This document shows, one piece after another, positions 52,301-62,143 of a stretch of DNA of 64,000 nt. The stretch covers positions 61,625,416 through 61,689,415 of the forward strand of contig OX421966.1 of the NCBI GenBank assembly GCA_949128115.1. Direction: 5' to 3'. The position numbers and the translations under genes are program-made. Source of the stretch: Anaspis maculata (lineage: Eukaryota > Arthropoda > Insecta > Coleoptera > Scraptiidae). A model generated the notes under the pieces. The model saw only the letters and a list, made by a program, of their open reading frames with translations. It did no database searches and was not told the origin of the DNA. Numbering within the stretch: the first letter of the stretch is position 1; every line of letters starts with the position of its first letter.

Positions 52301-55300
52301 CAATCATTCGAAATCAATTGTTCGAAAATAGCAATTATTTGAAAAGCAATTATCCGAAAAAAGATTATTCGAAATCAGTTGTTCGAAAGTCTTAATTATT
52401 CGAAAATCAATTCTCCGAATAGTCAGTTATTTGAACGAGCAATTGTTGGAAAAGTATCTAAAGTTGAATTATTTGATTAGTTACTTTTTAGAAAATCACG
52501 AGGAAAATCAGCTGCGGAAGCGCGGTTCTGCAATATTTTTGACACTAAAGCAATAATTACGCTTTCGAGAAACCCAATTCAACAGATAAGCTGGTAGCCT
52601 CGCTGGTAGCCTTTGGTAAAGAAGGGATTTTAGGAGGTCAGGTGATGATTCATCTGGATAAAGTCAGATTGCTCCTCCCATCCTTTGCAGGATTGATGAC
52701 CAAGTGAAAGCTTAAATTTCAGATTTTTAGCATAATTGCAAGTCGTGACCGGACAATTCGTCCCACGGACAATGGGGTGTTAAAGTAAGTAAGTAAGTAA
52801 AGTTAAAGGGTTGGGGAAAAAAAGTAGTTGTTTTTATTGGGTATTCCTATTGTTTCTCATCTAATTAAGCCTTTCATGTAACACGCACGTTAATTCTTGC
52901 TTCAATTATCTAGAAAAAAAAATTTTTCATCAATCTGTGACGTCACGTGGTGAACCATGCGGCAAACCAAACGTGACCTACTTTGTCGACATTTTGGCGT
53001 CTTCGAATCTGAATCACGTTCTGTCAATTTTGACGTGCAATTCGAAACTTCAAATCACATGACATTTGTTGTCTGAATTAGAAACGACTGCACTAGCGAG
53101 AACTATTTTGAAAAAACGTCCTTCGAGTGGCTTTGAGGAAGGCAACCATGACGGCCACCAAGCTAGGTTAGCGCCGCAGATCAGTGAGAGAGCTTCTGGT
53201 AGCATTCCTGAATTTTTCTGTGGGCATCCCAGCAGGGTTTGTGTCTTGATAAATCGGTTTTCTTGGATCAAATCACGTTGGTATTGGCCTAAGGGAACTT
53301 TATCCGGTGTAAATTAATAATAGAAAGGTAGTTATATCTTTCAATACATTACTCATTTATTTTCAGAACAGCGAACTCGGCCAGGCCGCTGTAAAACGGC
53401 CCTTAGCGGTAAACTCTCGGGTGAAATAAATTTGTTTTTGATTTATGCATGCAAACATTTTAGTCTTTCTAACTCCACCTCCTGCTCCAGGGGTACACGG
53501 TAGGGGGGTATTGGGAACATTCGAATGCTTTCCAAGTAATTTTAACGTGATTGTAATCAGAGAATTGCACTCACATTGGAACACAAAACACTCCAAAATT
53601 GACACAGAAGTTCCCTTATTTTCGCAAATTTTATTTTTATTATCACCACCTGTGACGGGCTAACTCTAGCCCCAGCGTGGCTGGTGTTGCTGTGTTGCTG
53701 AATGCTGCTGATGCTTGCTTGTGGTAACACTTAAATTTTTTCTTGGCATCAGCTGTTTGTCAGGTTGACAGGCTGACACGCTGGGATGTTCGGAGTACAT
53801 CGTGCCGATTCCGTACGATATCTAGCGAGAAATTGCACCGCGTCATTTGGCGCCATCTGTTACGCACTCTGGTACCAGTAAGCGCGTGACGTCACGCGAA
53901 ATTTTCTTTTTTTATTCGGGACCTAAATGAACGCAAAAAAATCAAATAAAAAACAAGTGAGCTCTACGAAGACTCTAGTATTTGAATTCATTTTTTCTCA
54001 AAATCCGTGGAACACCCCATTCGTAGCGGAAAATTCGTCGCAAAATAATGTTTTGCCCTTTGTCTTAACTTAAACAAAGCCCTTCGTGTTTCCTTGTTGC
54101 TTTTAGAACTTTAGTAAGCCCCCTTATGCCTTTTCGAAGTATTCAGAGTCCTACGGCGCACCTTGGTTTCTTCATGCATTTGAAGCTCTGCTTAGTCAGT
54201 CCCCTTGCATTATTCCGAGAATTTCTGCTAGTACATCGAGCTTTAGGAGCACCTACCAGTAAGCCCCTTGTACCTTCCTGAGATATTTGGCCCCCATCGG
54301 ACCCCTCGTCTTCTCTAGTGTAATTTTTGAGCTCTAATGAGTCCTCTTATGTTTTTCACTGCTTTCAGATTTCCATAAGGCCTCTTTTGCAGTCTTGTGT
54401 TATCAAAAGCTCCACTGGGCCCCTTTATTCTGTATTCAACGTAATTTAAAGCACTGCTGAGCCCCCTTGCATTTCCCATGAATTCCGGAGCAGCAAGCAG
54501 CGTTATGCCGTCATGGCATATTCGGAGCCCTATCGGGCCCCATTGTGCCTTCAGGTGTAGTTTGAGCTCCGTTGAGCCTCCGTATGTTCTTTCATGACTT
54601 TCGGAGTAGGTACCAGTAAGCCGAGCAGTAAGCCCCACATCGCGTTATTTTGTTATACAGAGCTCCATGGGACCCCCTTGTGTCTTCAATACCGTTTGAA
54701 GTTCTGTTGAGCCCCCTTGTACTTTCTCTAGGCTTTCGGAGCACTAGTAAGTCCCTTGTGCCTTCTTCAAATATAATTTGGAGCCCCAATGAACCCCCTT
54801 ATGTGCTTAATGATCTCCAGAATTCCACTAAGCCCTCTTTTGCCATCTTGTGTTATCCAATTATCCATGCTCCATTGGTCCCCCGAAATGTGCCTTCCAT
54901 GTGATTTGGAGTCCTGCTAAGCCCCCTTGTATTTTCCGTTACTTCTAGAGCACAGTAATCACCCATGTGTCGTCACATCATTCGAAGTCCTTTCTTTCGG
55001 GCCCCCTTATTCTCTCATGTGTAGCTTGGAGCCCTAATCAGCCCACTTATGTTTATATGTGGCTTTCAAAGTACCAGAGAGCCCCCTTTTGCCCTGTTTG
55101 GGTCAATAGAGCCCCTTGTGTCACCAATATCATTTGAAGTAATACGGAGCCCCCTTGCATTTTCCCGTGACCTTCTGATTTTGATTGAGCCCCTTTGTGC
55201 CCTATGTGTCATTTGGAGCCTTAAGGAGCCCCCTTATGTGTTTTCGTGGCTTGTGCGTTTTTGCATTGCTGGAAGCCCTAGTGTAAGTCTCTTGTGCATT

Positions 55301-58300
55301 TATGTGATATGCGGAGCCCAATTGGACTCCCTTGTGTCCGCAAGTGTAGTTTGGCGCCTAGTGAGCCTTCTTGTTTTTTGTGTGGCTGTCAGAATTCCAT
55401 CAGTAAGCTTCTTGGGTTATTCAGAGCTCCATTGGGCCCAGTTGTTTCTGCAACGTCCTTTGAAGCCCTGCTGAGCCCCCTTACATCTTTCCATGACTTT
55501 CGGAGCAGTAGTAAACACCTTGTGCCTTCGTGTGATATTCGGAGCCCTGTCGGGCCCCATTGTATAAACTTGATTACACAGAACTCTATCGGGTCCCCTT
55601 GTACCCTTATGTGTAGTATGGAGCCCTAATCAGTCCATTTTTGATTTTATTGGCTTTCGGAGTACTATACAGTGAGCACCCTTTTGCCTTTTCTCGATAT
55701 GAAGAGCCCTTTGGGCCCCCTTGTGTCACCAATATCATATGAAGTTCTACGGAGCCCCCTTGCATTTTTCCGTGATTTCTGGATTTTTGTTAGGTCCCTT
55801 CTGCCCTATGTGTGTGTCATCTGGAGCCCTAATGAGCCCCCTTATGTGTTTCAGTGACTAAGAATTTGCATTGCTGGAAGCCCTTGTGCTTTCATGTGAC
55901 AAACGGAGCCCTATCGGATACCCTTGTGCCCGCAAGTGTAGTTTGGAGACCTAGTGAGCCCCCTTGTGTCCCTAAGTATAGCTTGGAGCCCTAGTGAGCC
56001 CCCTTGTGCTTTTTCATGATTATCGGAAATCCAGTAAGCCCCCTGTTGCCTTCTTGTGTTATCCAGAGCTCCAGTGGGTCCCCTTGTTTCTTCAACGTCT
56101 TTTGAAGCCCTGCTGAGCCCCCTCACATCTTTCCGTGGCTTTCGGAGCAGTAGTAAGCACCTTGTGCCTTAATGTGATACTCAGAGCCCTATCGGGCCCC
56201 CTTGTGTCTTCAAGTGTAGTATGGAGCTCTAATGAGCCCCCTTGTGTTTTTTCGTAGCTTTCGGAATTCCAGTGAGCCCCTTTTGCCTTCTGTTGTTATA
56301 TAAAGCTCCTTGGGCTCACTTGTGCCTTTATGTGATAGGTGGCCCCTCGGGTGGCCCAGAGGGGCGGGGCTCATCACTGCTGAAAATTTGTACAGGTGTT
56401 GCAGCAATACACAGTAATCTTGGTATTTCAGACTGTAATGCAGGTATTGCAGGGAATATTGCTGATATTGCACGTATTGCATAGATTATTGCAGAGTATT
56501 GCAGAATACTGCAGAGTATTGCCGGGTATTGCAATGTAATGCAGAGTATTGCAGAGTAATGCAGACATGTTGCAGATTCCTCTTTTTCAACTCAAATCTT
56601 ACCAGAAAAACGACAATACAGGAAAGTAAAGGTCTATAGTACGAGTATAAGCTTGAAATAAACAGTAAGGTAGCACTCACACTGGAGCCACTGGCAGAAC
56701 CATGAAATTTAGTTTGAAAATAAGAATGATGACATTACAAGGGTAAGTTCCAAGTTTCATGGAAATCGTTTCACTGATAAGAGATTTCCTCGGAGATTTC
56801 AATATGGTGACCAAAATGACGCCGCAACCATGAAACCCAATCTGCCCATTGGACACCCTTGGACATCATGCAGCTATTCATCGGGAAAAGTTCCAAGGCC
56901 GAGCTTCATTCCCCGAGGAGGAGTACAACTTCTCAATTTCCACACGGACAGACAGACGGACAGACAAACAAATAGGTCGGCCATATAAGCGTCATTTCCT
57001 CACGAAACTGCGCTGAACATATATTGGTATAAGAAAAATATCTAGTCATAATTCGAGTATTTCCCCATTCCCGAAGTGTTGAAAAATGTGTCATTAATAG
57101 GAATGAAGTCCAGCTTGAAAATGAGAATCATCGTACGAAACACGATCAAGTTTTACATTTCATGAACAATCGTTCCACTTATGAGAAATATCAATATGGC
57201 GGCCAAGATGGCGGCGGAATCATGAAATTCAGCTTGAAAATAAGAATGTTCATACAACACAAAAGTAAATTCCAAGTTTCATGACAATCGTTCCACTTAT
57301 AAGAGATTTCCTCGGAGATTTCAATATAGCGGCCAAAATGGCGGTGGCGGAGTCATCAAATTCAGCTTGAAAATAAGGAAGATCACACAAAACAAAGGGT
57401 GAGTTCCAAGTTTCATGAAAATCGTTCCACTAATAAGAGGGACTTCAATATTCCGAACAAGATGGCGCTGCAACCATAAAATCCAATCTGCCCATTGGCC
57501 AATCTTGAGGACCCGAGCTATATCCATCGGAAAAAGTTCCAGGGCTCTAGCTTCATCCCCCGAGGAAATAGTTGTTCACCTTTAGTGAAGTGGACAGGAA
57601 ATTTCTGTCTTTTCATAATAATAATGGTAACTATGTATAGGTAAAAAATGATAATGCCCATTGGTTAATCTTGAGGACCTAAGCTATCCATCGGAAAAAG
57701 TTACAAGAGTCTAGCTCCATTTCCGGAGGAGGAGTGGGTGCAACTTCTTAATTTCTACACGAACAGACAAACAGACAGACAGACAGGCAAACCGGCCATA
57801 TAAGCGACATTTTCTTACGAAAATGCGCTAAAATTAATAGCATTGCAGAGTAATTCAGGGTAATGCAGAGTATTGCAGAGTACTGCAGAGTATTGCAGAA
57901 CATTGCAGAGTATTGCAGAGCATTGCAGAGTATTGCAGAGTATTGCAGAGTAATGCGGACATATTGCAGAAGTATTGCAGCGATTTTGTACAGGTATTGC
58001 AGACAGTGATGAGCCCCTTCGGGTAGCCCTATCGGACTTCCTTGTGCCCGCAAGTTTTGTTTGTTTTCTCATGGCTTCCAGAAAGCCAATCAGCCCCCTT
58101 TTGCCTTTTTTGATGATACAGAGCTTCATTGGGCCTCCTTGTTGTATTTCCATGGCTTGCGGAGCTCTATCGGGTCCCCTTTGTACCCTTATGTGTAGTT
58201 TGGAGTCCTAATCAGTTCACTTGTGTTGGCTTTCAGAGTACCATACAGTAAGCCCCCTTCTGCCTTTTCTCGTTATAAGAGTCCCTTGGGCCCCCTTGTG

Positions 58301-60567
58301 TCACCAATATCATATGAAGTTCTACGGAGCCTCCTTGCATTTTCCCGTGATTTCCATTTTCTTGTTAAGCACCTTGTGCCCTTTGTGTCGTTTGGAGCCC
58401 TTATGAGCCCCCAAGTGAGCCCCCTTGTCTGTTTTCGTGGCTTTCAGAATTCCAGTAAGCTATCTTGCCTAGGAAGCCCTAGTGTAAGTTTCTTGTGCCT
58501 TCATTAGACATACGGAGCTCTATCGGACCCCCTTGTGCCCGCAAGTGTAGTTTGGAGCTCTAGTGAGCCCCCTTGTGTCCATAAGTGTAGCTTGGAGACG
58601 TAGTGAGCCCCCTTATGTTTTTCCATGACTATCAGAATTCCAATGACCCCTTGTTGCCTTCTTGTGTTATCCAGACCTCCAGTGGGCCCCCTTGTTTCTT
58701 CAACGTCTTTTGAAGCCCTGCTGAGCCCCCCTACATCTTTTCGTGGCTTTCGAAGCAGTAGCAAGCACCTTGTGCCTCTATGTGATATTCGGAGCCCTAT
58801 CGAGCCCTCTTGTCTCTCCAGTGTAGTATGAGTCCCTAATTGGTCCACTTAGGCTTTTGATGGCTTCCAGAGTATCAGTAAGCCCCCTTTTGTCTTCATT
58901 TGTTATATGAAGCTCCATAAGGCCCCCTTGTGTTCTCAATATTGTTTGAAGCCTTGTTGAGCCCCGTTGCATTTTTCCGTGGCGTTCGGATCTCTGTTGG
59001 AACCTCGGTTGGAATTCAGATCTTCGAACAAATGATTATTAGAAAAATTGATTTTCGAACAATGGATGCTTCGAAAAATTGCTTTCGAACAATTGATTTT
59101 TGGAAAATTTCCATTTTCGAATAATTGCGTTCCGAACCACTTGCCTTTCGAAAAATTGATTTTCGAACAATTGATTTCGAGAAATTTACTTTAGAAGTTC
59201 GAACAATTGATTTCGAATAATTTACTTAAATCCACCAGCAACAGCAGTTTCAGCAGGCGGAAGCAGGCTTTCCTCGACGCTTTCAGGGGCAGTATCAGCC
59301 CCCGCATCAGCCACAGATGAACCTACAAATTAGGCATGGACCCTCGCGGCAACCGTTCAGTCCAGAAATGGTTTATAGACCGACGCAACCGCAGCAGACA
59401 CGGGCGCTTCAGCAACAGCCTCCGTATCCAACGGACAGAGTCCAAAGATCCGATGAACAAAGCCATCCGGTGTCACAGCCTTTGGCCCCGAAGCAGGAAG
59501 TGAAACAGTTTCATTATCCAGACCGACTGCACCCGCCCTCGGGTTCGCCATCGAGGCGGTCCCAGCAGACACCGAGACAAAACCAGTTCACGTCTTCGGA
59601 GCAGCAGGCGGAGCCGCAGGCGCCACAGAAGCCCTCAAGTCGCCATGACCAGCATTGTAAACGAGATAAGATCTACGAAGAATCCTTTTTCGACAACAAC
59701 CCAGAGTTACGTGTGACTCAGCCCTCCCAACAGATGGATTTCGCTGGAGGGCTGATGCACTTAAATCCACCACCGGCACCCGTATACCAACTAGTGCAAG
59801 CGCATGCGCAGCTTCCGCTGCAACCAAGTCGCCAGACCCAAGCGGATCATCATCAGCAATTCACACAACTGCACAGGGGGGTCCTACATCATGTCCAAAG
59901 GTACCCGACGGTGAGTATAATAAAAAAAAATCTTCCAAGCCATCACTAAATGAAATGACCTCCATTCTAGCAACCTCACGTGACAATCTCGGTTGGATTC
60001 GACAACGACGCCCAGGCCGGCGCCTCTAACTACGTCCCGACCAGACCCTTCACGTTGCCGTTCCAACCCCAAGTCAGCGTCATGGACTACAGGACCATCC
60101 TACCCGAAAACAACACCGATAACTGCTTCGTGATCACTCCCGAACCCTTCGTAGGCTACCTGGAACGCGAAACTAGTTCAGGTCAAAAGACCTACAAGCC
60201 AGCGGCCACCCTGCACTACACGAAGATCCTGAAAAACCAGGCGGACGACGAGATGCTTCCCATGGCCCACTTCTTGAAGCCCAAAGAGTTAAATCGCACC
60301 AAAATGACTTGCTTGGAGCTCAACAACGGCGAATCTGTGTACGAAAACGGCTTGCGTTGGACGCGCCAGCAACCCGGATCGTACTCGGTGTCGTCTCCAA
60401 TTTACCCACACAATGCGTGGCCCGGGCCCCCGAATCACGAACAATACTATACCGGAAACATCATGAATGAGGTGGCACAAAACGAACTGAAACGTCCGCA
60501 AGAACGGAAAGCCAGAGAAAAAGACGTGATGAGAAGAAAGACAAATCCATGCCGGGTCTTTATTTAG
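34064..60567 (+). CDS. Gln/Pro-rich protein, five exons, family unknown (gene 7)
   Basis: Exons 34064-34354, 45658-45811, 51282-52270, 59239-59910 and 59971-60567 join in frame to about 900 aa (phases 0, 1, 0, 0). The start is in good context (AAAATGG). Residues 1-97 are acidic and charged. Residues ~98-215 look folded, with several Trp, Tyr and Cys (YLLSWDSRERATRTWLYFH, CCASNPLCLILRNP). Residues ~215-480 and the following exon are extremely Gln/Pro/His-rich, with QQQ runs and imperfect duplications (QQQFQQAEAG-type and RRFQGQYQ occur in both exons 3 and 4). The last exon is again mixed and folded-looking, ending CRVFI. I do not recognise either end. The gene starts 110 bp after BAG gene 6. 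Exons 3-4 are separated exactly by a transposon-like sequence, so the gene may be broken unless that is spliced. Confidence 0.65.
34355..34998. other. Gene 7 intron 1, first part
   Basis: No repeat or exon recognised. A short frame near 34789-34879 has an acceptor-like start (CTATAG) but no useful donor. Confidence 0.4.
35002..36021. mobile_element. Foldback element with ACAGGATGT ends
   Basis: ACAGGATGT at 35002-35010 pairs with ACATCCTGT at 36013-36021. Internal pairs include CATTCGATACC near 35412 with the reverse text near 35929, and GGTACCCCAACCCTAAATTTC near 35453 with its diverged inverse near 35875. It is about 1.0 kb and non-coding. Confidence 0.7.
36332..36893. mobile_element. Near-perfect 562-bp palindromic element
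   Basis: TTAAGGGGTTTCTAATGCGAC at the left pairs with GTCGCATCAGAAGCCCCTTAA at the right, and pairing continues to a centre near 36610. It would fold into a long hairpin if transcribed within gene 7 intron 1. Confidence 0.75.
37505..37595 (+). repeat. tRNA-derived SINE head
   Basis: TGGTGGTCAGCGCAGTCGAC fits a pol III A box, and GGGTTCGATCCCCGCCGGGG is an almost canonical B box. Non-tRNA text follows. Confidence 0.6.
38191..38751. mobile_element. 561-bp palindromic element, nested
   Basis: AATTGGATATGCCAGTTCAT at the left pairs with the inverse at 38751. TGGTCGATGGAAAAATAAGTC and ACGGGAGATACAGC also pair. The centre near 38470 is a G-run followed by ACGCCACTGG. It is related in sequence to the outer element. 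Confidence 0.7.
38766..39080. mobile_element. (AAT)n-linked retroelement fragment
   Basis: An AATAATAATAACAATAATAAT run is followed by ATGATCTTTATTCC. The same layout occurs near 21003 and 46679, suggesting the 3' end of a common short retroelement. Its outer limit is uncertain. Confidence 0.35.
39487..40715. mobile_element. 1.23 kb foldback element with CAGGGTGATTCA ends and TA duplication
   Basis: TA/CAGGGTGATTCACCACCAAA at the left is matched by TTTGGTGGTGAATCACCCTG/TA at the right. The arms pair for ~600 bp, for example GACATTTTTCTCGTTTTCTCAG near 40010 with its inverse near 40170. It has no coding capacity and is probably mobilised by a Tc1/mariner-type transposase. Confidence 0.8.
41579..42235. 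repeat. Three copies of a hairpin-bearing ~110-bp unit
   Basis: The unit with CATTACCCGC, TTCGGATGCTT, CGACACTCGC...GCTCGTGTCG and CAAACTGCA occurs at 41579-41690 (one orientation), 41889-42011 (inverted) and 42109-42225. Each copy contains a short internal hairpin. Copies are separated by imperfect AATTGGATAAAG/TGCATTA repeats. Confidence 0.7.
42236..42840. other. Unassigned intron segment
   Basis: Nothing recognised except the direct repeat GGTGGCCA (three times at 42679-42707). Confidence 0.35.
42858..43700. repeat. 118-bp tandem repeat with GACAGACAGACA end
   Basis: TATGGCGGCC (or TATGGCAGCC) recurs at 42861, 42979, 43097, 43215 and 43333, an exact 118-bp period. Each unit includes TTTCATGACAATCGTTCCACT-like text. 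A single-copy tail ends in CGGACAGACAGACAGACAGACAAACCGGCC. Related copies lie at 56700-57830. Confidence 0.8.
43965..44830. repeat. ~390-bp direct duplication ending in a (GGAC)n run
   Basis: GCCGAGCCGTGG...TTTTCAAAAATT near 43970 is repeated in diverged form near 44364. The second copy runs into a (GGAC/GACG)n tract at ~44738-44798. Confidence 0.65.
45658..45811 (+). CDS. Gene 7 exon 2
   Basis: Acceptor TTTCAG and donor GAAG/GTGAGT frame 154 nt with no stop in the phase-0 frame. The GC-rich, codon-like composition contrasts sharply with the AT-rich intron. It encodes a Trp/Tyr/Cys-containing segment (SWDSRERATRTW). Confidence 0.75.
46556..47120. mobile_element. Palindromic 5S-rRNA-like SINE element
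   Basis: The two arms meet near 46845 and extend to GGGGTTTGCATTTGTG-like text at both ends. The centre reads, on the minus strand (46811-46862), CTAAGCAACGTCAGGCGCAG followed by TCAG and CTGGATGGGTGACC. This closely matches the internal control region of eukaryotic 5S rRNA (AAGCAACGTCGGGC, GGATGGGTGACC). It looks like two head-to-head copies of a 5S-derived SINE with (AAT)n linkers. Confidence 0.6.
47760..48010 (+). pseudogene. Degraded THAP-domain coding relic
   Basis: One frame reads TNKTFFRFARNPQLRRKWEN, matching the F-x-FP..P.L...W part of THAP zinc fingers. After a stop and a frame change, CGDIECGDHFSPSDF follows (C..HF..DF in the family). THAP domains bind DNA in P-element transposases. 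A second short VRCVYGCSATYSR-like start is near 50230. The pieces cannot encode a working protein. Confidence 0.45.
48050..50760. other. Interior of the THAP-bearing element
   Basis: No intact frame over ~130 codons and no recognisable catalytic motif. Short frames near 48841 and 49764 may be transposase relics but match nothing I can name. Confidence 0.3.
51282..52270 (+). CDS. Gene 7 exon 3, Gln-rich
   Basis: Acceptor CTGTTACAG joins in phase to exon 2. The exon encodes 329 codons plus the split Glu codon; the last ~185 are Gln/His/Pro-rich with runs up to seven Gln. Long open frames on both other readings (Ala-rich, Leu-rich) are by-products of CAG/CAA repetition. The exon is open up to CCG at 52270, where transposon-like sequence begins. 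Confidence 0.8.
52441..54099. other. Left interior of the TTCGAA element
   Basis: Mixed non-coding sequence. AAGTAAGTAAGTAAGTAAAG near 52784 marks a possible small insert end. No gene identified. Confidence 0.35.
54100..58990 (+). repeat. GGAGCCC/GAGCCCCCTTGTG tandem array
   Basis: Units of about 55-65 bp (GGAGCCCTA...GAGCCCCCTTGTG...TTTCGTGGCTTTCGGA) form longer composite repeats; a CTTTCGGAGCAGTAGTAA variant recurs near 55497, 56137 and 58750. Interrupted at ~56372-58016. Same family, opposite orientation, at 2936-3430. Confidence 0.85.
56372..58016. mobile_element. Insert in the GGAGCCC array with TATTGCAGAG minisatellites
   Basis: GGGGCTCATCACTG at ~56372 is the inverse of CAGTGATGAGCCCC at ~58003-58016. 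Just inside each end, ~150-180 bp of TATTGCAGAG-type direct repeats occur (56395-56575, 57835-57995). Between them lies a relative of the 42.9 kb TATGGCGGCC/GACAGACAGACA element. Confidence 0.6.
59239..59910 (+). CDS. Gene 7 exon 4, Gln-rich
   Basis: 224 codons in phase 0 between acceptor AAATCCACCAG and donor ACG/GTGAGT. It opens with CAACAGCAGTTTCAGCAGGC, nearly identical to 52089 in exon 3, so the coding repeat continues across the insertion. Confidence 0.8.
59971..60567 (+). CDS. Gene 7 exon 5 (C-terminal)
   Basis: A phase-0 join across a 60-nt intron (GTGAGT..TTCTAG), then 198 residues to TAG. The sequence is not repetitive and includes VTISVGFDNDAQAG, YKPAATLHYTKIL and a basic tail. 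Poly(A) signal at 60727. No family is recognised. Confidence 0.85.
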   Translation, partial: QPHVTISVGFDNDAQAGASNYVPTRPFTLPFQPQVSVMDYRTILPENNTDNCFVITPEPFVGYLERETSSGQKTYKPAATLHYTKILKNQADDEMLPMAHFLKPKELNRTKMTCLELNNGESVYENGLRWTRQQPGSYSVSSPIYPHNAWPGPPNHEQYYTGNIMNEVAQNELKRPQERKAREKDVMRRKTNPCRVFI

Positions 60568-60726
60568 CCCCGGAAACCACGTATCAAGTTCTTACTTGAC
60601 CAGACCATTTCATACGCCGGCGCCGTGAGAAACCAGACTTGATCTCAAGGTGTATACATATAGCTGCTTGCTTAAAATCTTTGTCACGTGGTTTTCAGGA
60701 CAACCAGATTGAGATAAAACTATTAT

Positions 60727-60732
60727 AATAAA
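60727..60732 (+). terminator. Poly(A) signal of gene 7
   Basis: AATAAA, 160 bases past the stop codon. Confidence 0.7.
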
Positions 60733-61115
60733 TGTTGTAACAGACATTTTCTTTTGAGTGTCGTCTTGTAAATTTTATTCTTGTACATAATTGTTATTGT
60801 TATCGCAATTTCTTTCACCTGTCTATATTGTAGTTTTTACTGTCTAAAATTTTGCGACGAAACTTGTAAATTCGAATCGAAGCGTCGCTTGGAGGATTGA
60901 ATTCAGGACTGAATATTGCACAGAATATGTAAATTTTATTGTGAAACGTTTCACTTTTAGCCACTTTTTTCAATTAAAGACGATTTTCATAAATATATTC
61001 CGTGATGTTTACCTTGATTATTTAGATTTCTCTATTGGTTAAAAAGCGGTTGACCAAAATGCTGATTTTTGACACCGCTTTCTGTATTAAAAAGTGTCCA
61101 CTGTTGAGCCAGACT

Positions 61116-62143
61116 ACACCTTTTCCAACTGTCAATCAGAAAGCGTAAAGTGGAATTCAGAAAGCGTCAGATAAAATTCAGATTGGTCAATTGCAATTCG
61201 AAAAAAGTCAGATGTAATTCAGATTGGTCGGTTGAAAATCAGAAAGCGTCAGATATAATTCAGACTGGTCAATTGTAATTCAGAAAGCGTCAGGTGGAAT
61301 TCAGTTCAGTCAATTGTAACTCAATTTAGTCAATTGCAATTCAGATTGCTCAGTTGTAATTCAGAAAGCGTCGAATGTAATTAAGATTGGTCAATTGTAA
61401 TTCAGAGAGCGTCAAATGTAATTCAGAATCCTCTTTTTTTCACTTTTTCTTAGTTCATTACAATCAGCACATTATCGAAAATTTGCACAAATATCCATGG
61501 TAAATCAGATATGAGTCACATTTTGCAAAAATTGAAGGAAAAAAAGTGGCGAGCCATAGGTAGGTACATAAAGTGGCTTTCATGGATCAGTTGAAAAAAT
61601 TCAGCAGCAGTTGGTACCAGAAAATATGGAGAACCTGTATAAAATACGACATAAAAAAGGCGTATGATAGCTGGAGAAAAGAGCTATGAAGAATAATGTT
61701 TCAAATCAGTCCACTCCTCAACGAGCTAGGACGCTTCGAGTCCATTTTTTTTCTTTGTAGGTCAATTCAATTGGATAACACTATCTCAATACGGTGGTTG
61801 TGGGGTCTAATTTTTGCGGCCTACTCCATTACAATTAATCACTTTGAATTACACACTTGATGTTTTCTGAATTACATCTGATGCTATCTCAATTACAATT
61901 GAAATTACATATGACTCTTGCTGAATTACATTTGATGCTTTCTGAAATCCACTTGACCAATCTCAATAATTACATCTGACTTTTTCTGAATTACAATTGA
62001 CCAATCTGGTAATTGTATCTGGCGCTCTGTGAATTACAATTATTGATCTATCTGAATTACATCTGAAACTTTCTGAAAATCATTTGATACATCTGAATTT
62101 CACTTGATGCTTTCTGATTTACGGCTGGAAAAAGTGTACCTAG
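61116..62143. mobile_element. Foldback element with tandem-repeat arms
   Basis: The left arm (~61116-61430) consists of degenerate AATTCAGAAAGCGTCAGATG and AATTCAGATTGGTCAATTG units. The right arm (~61840-62143) has the inverse units (GAATTACATCTGACGCTTTC-like). Outer ends pair (TTTTCCAACTGT with the inverse of CGGCTGGAAAAAG). A ~400-bp unique core shows no gene. This architecture is that of Foldback-type elements. Confidence 0.7.

Larger units (their letters stand above)
52271..59225. mobile_element. 6.95 kb TTCGAA-type foldback element occupying gene 7 intron 3
   Basis: GTAAATTATTCGAAATCAAT at 52271 pairs with ATTGATTTCGAATAATTTAC ending at 59225. Both termini continue as ~150-240 bp of degenerate TTCGAA/CAATTG repeats in opposite orientation (52271-52440 and 58990-59225), as in Foldback-type transposons. 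The interior holds the GGAGCCC array and other inserts, with no transposase. No target duplication was seen. Confidence 0.65.

Noticed and set aside
54315..58848. Frames of 60-140 aa across the GGAGCCC array
   Set aside because: Repeat-derived, in many phases, without starts or splice context.
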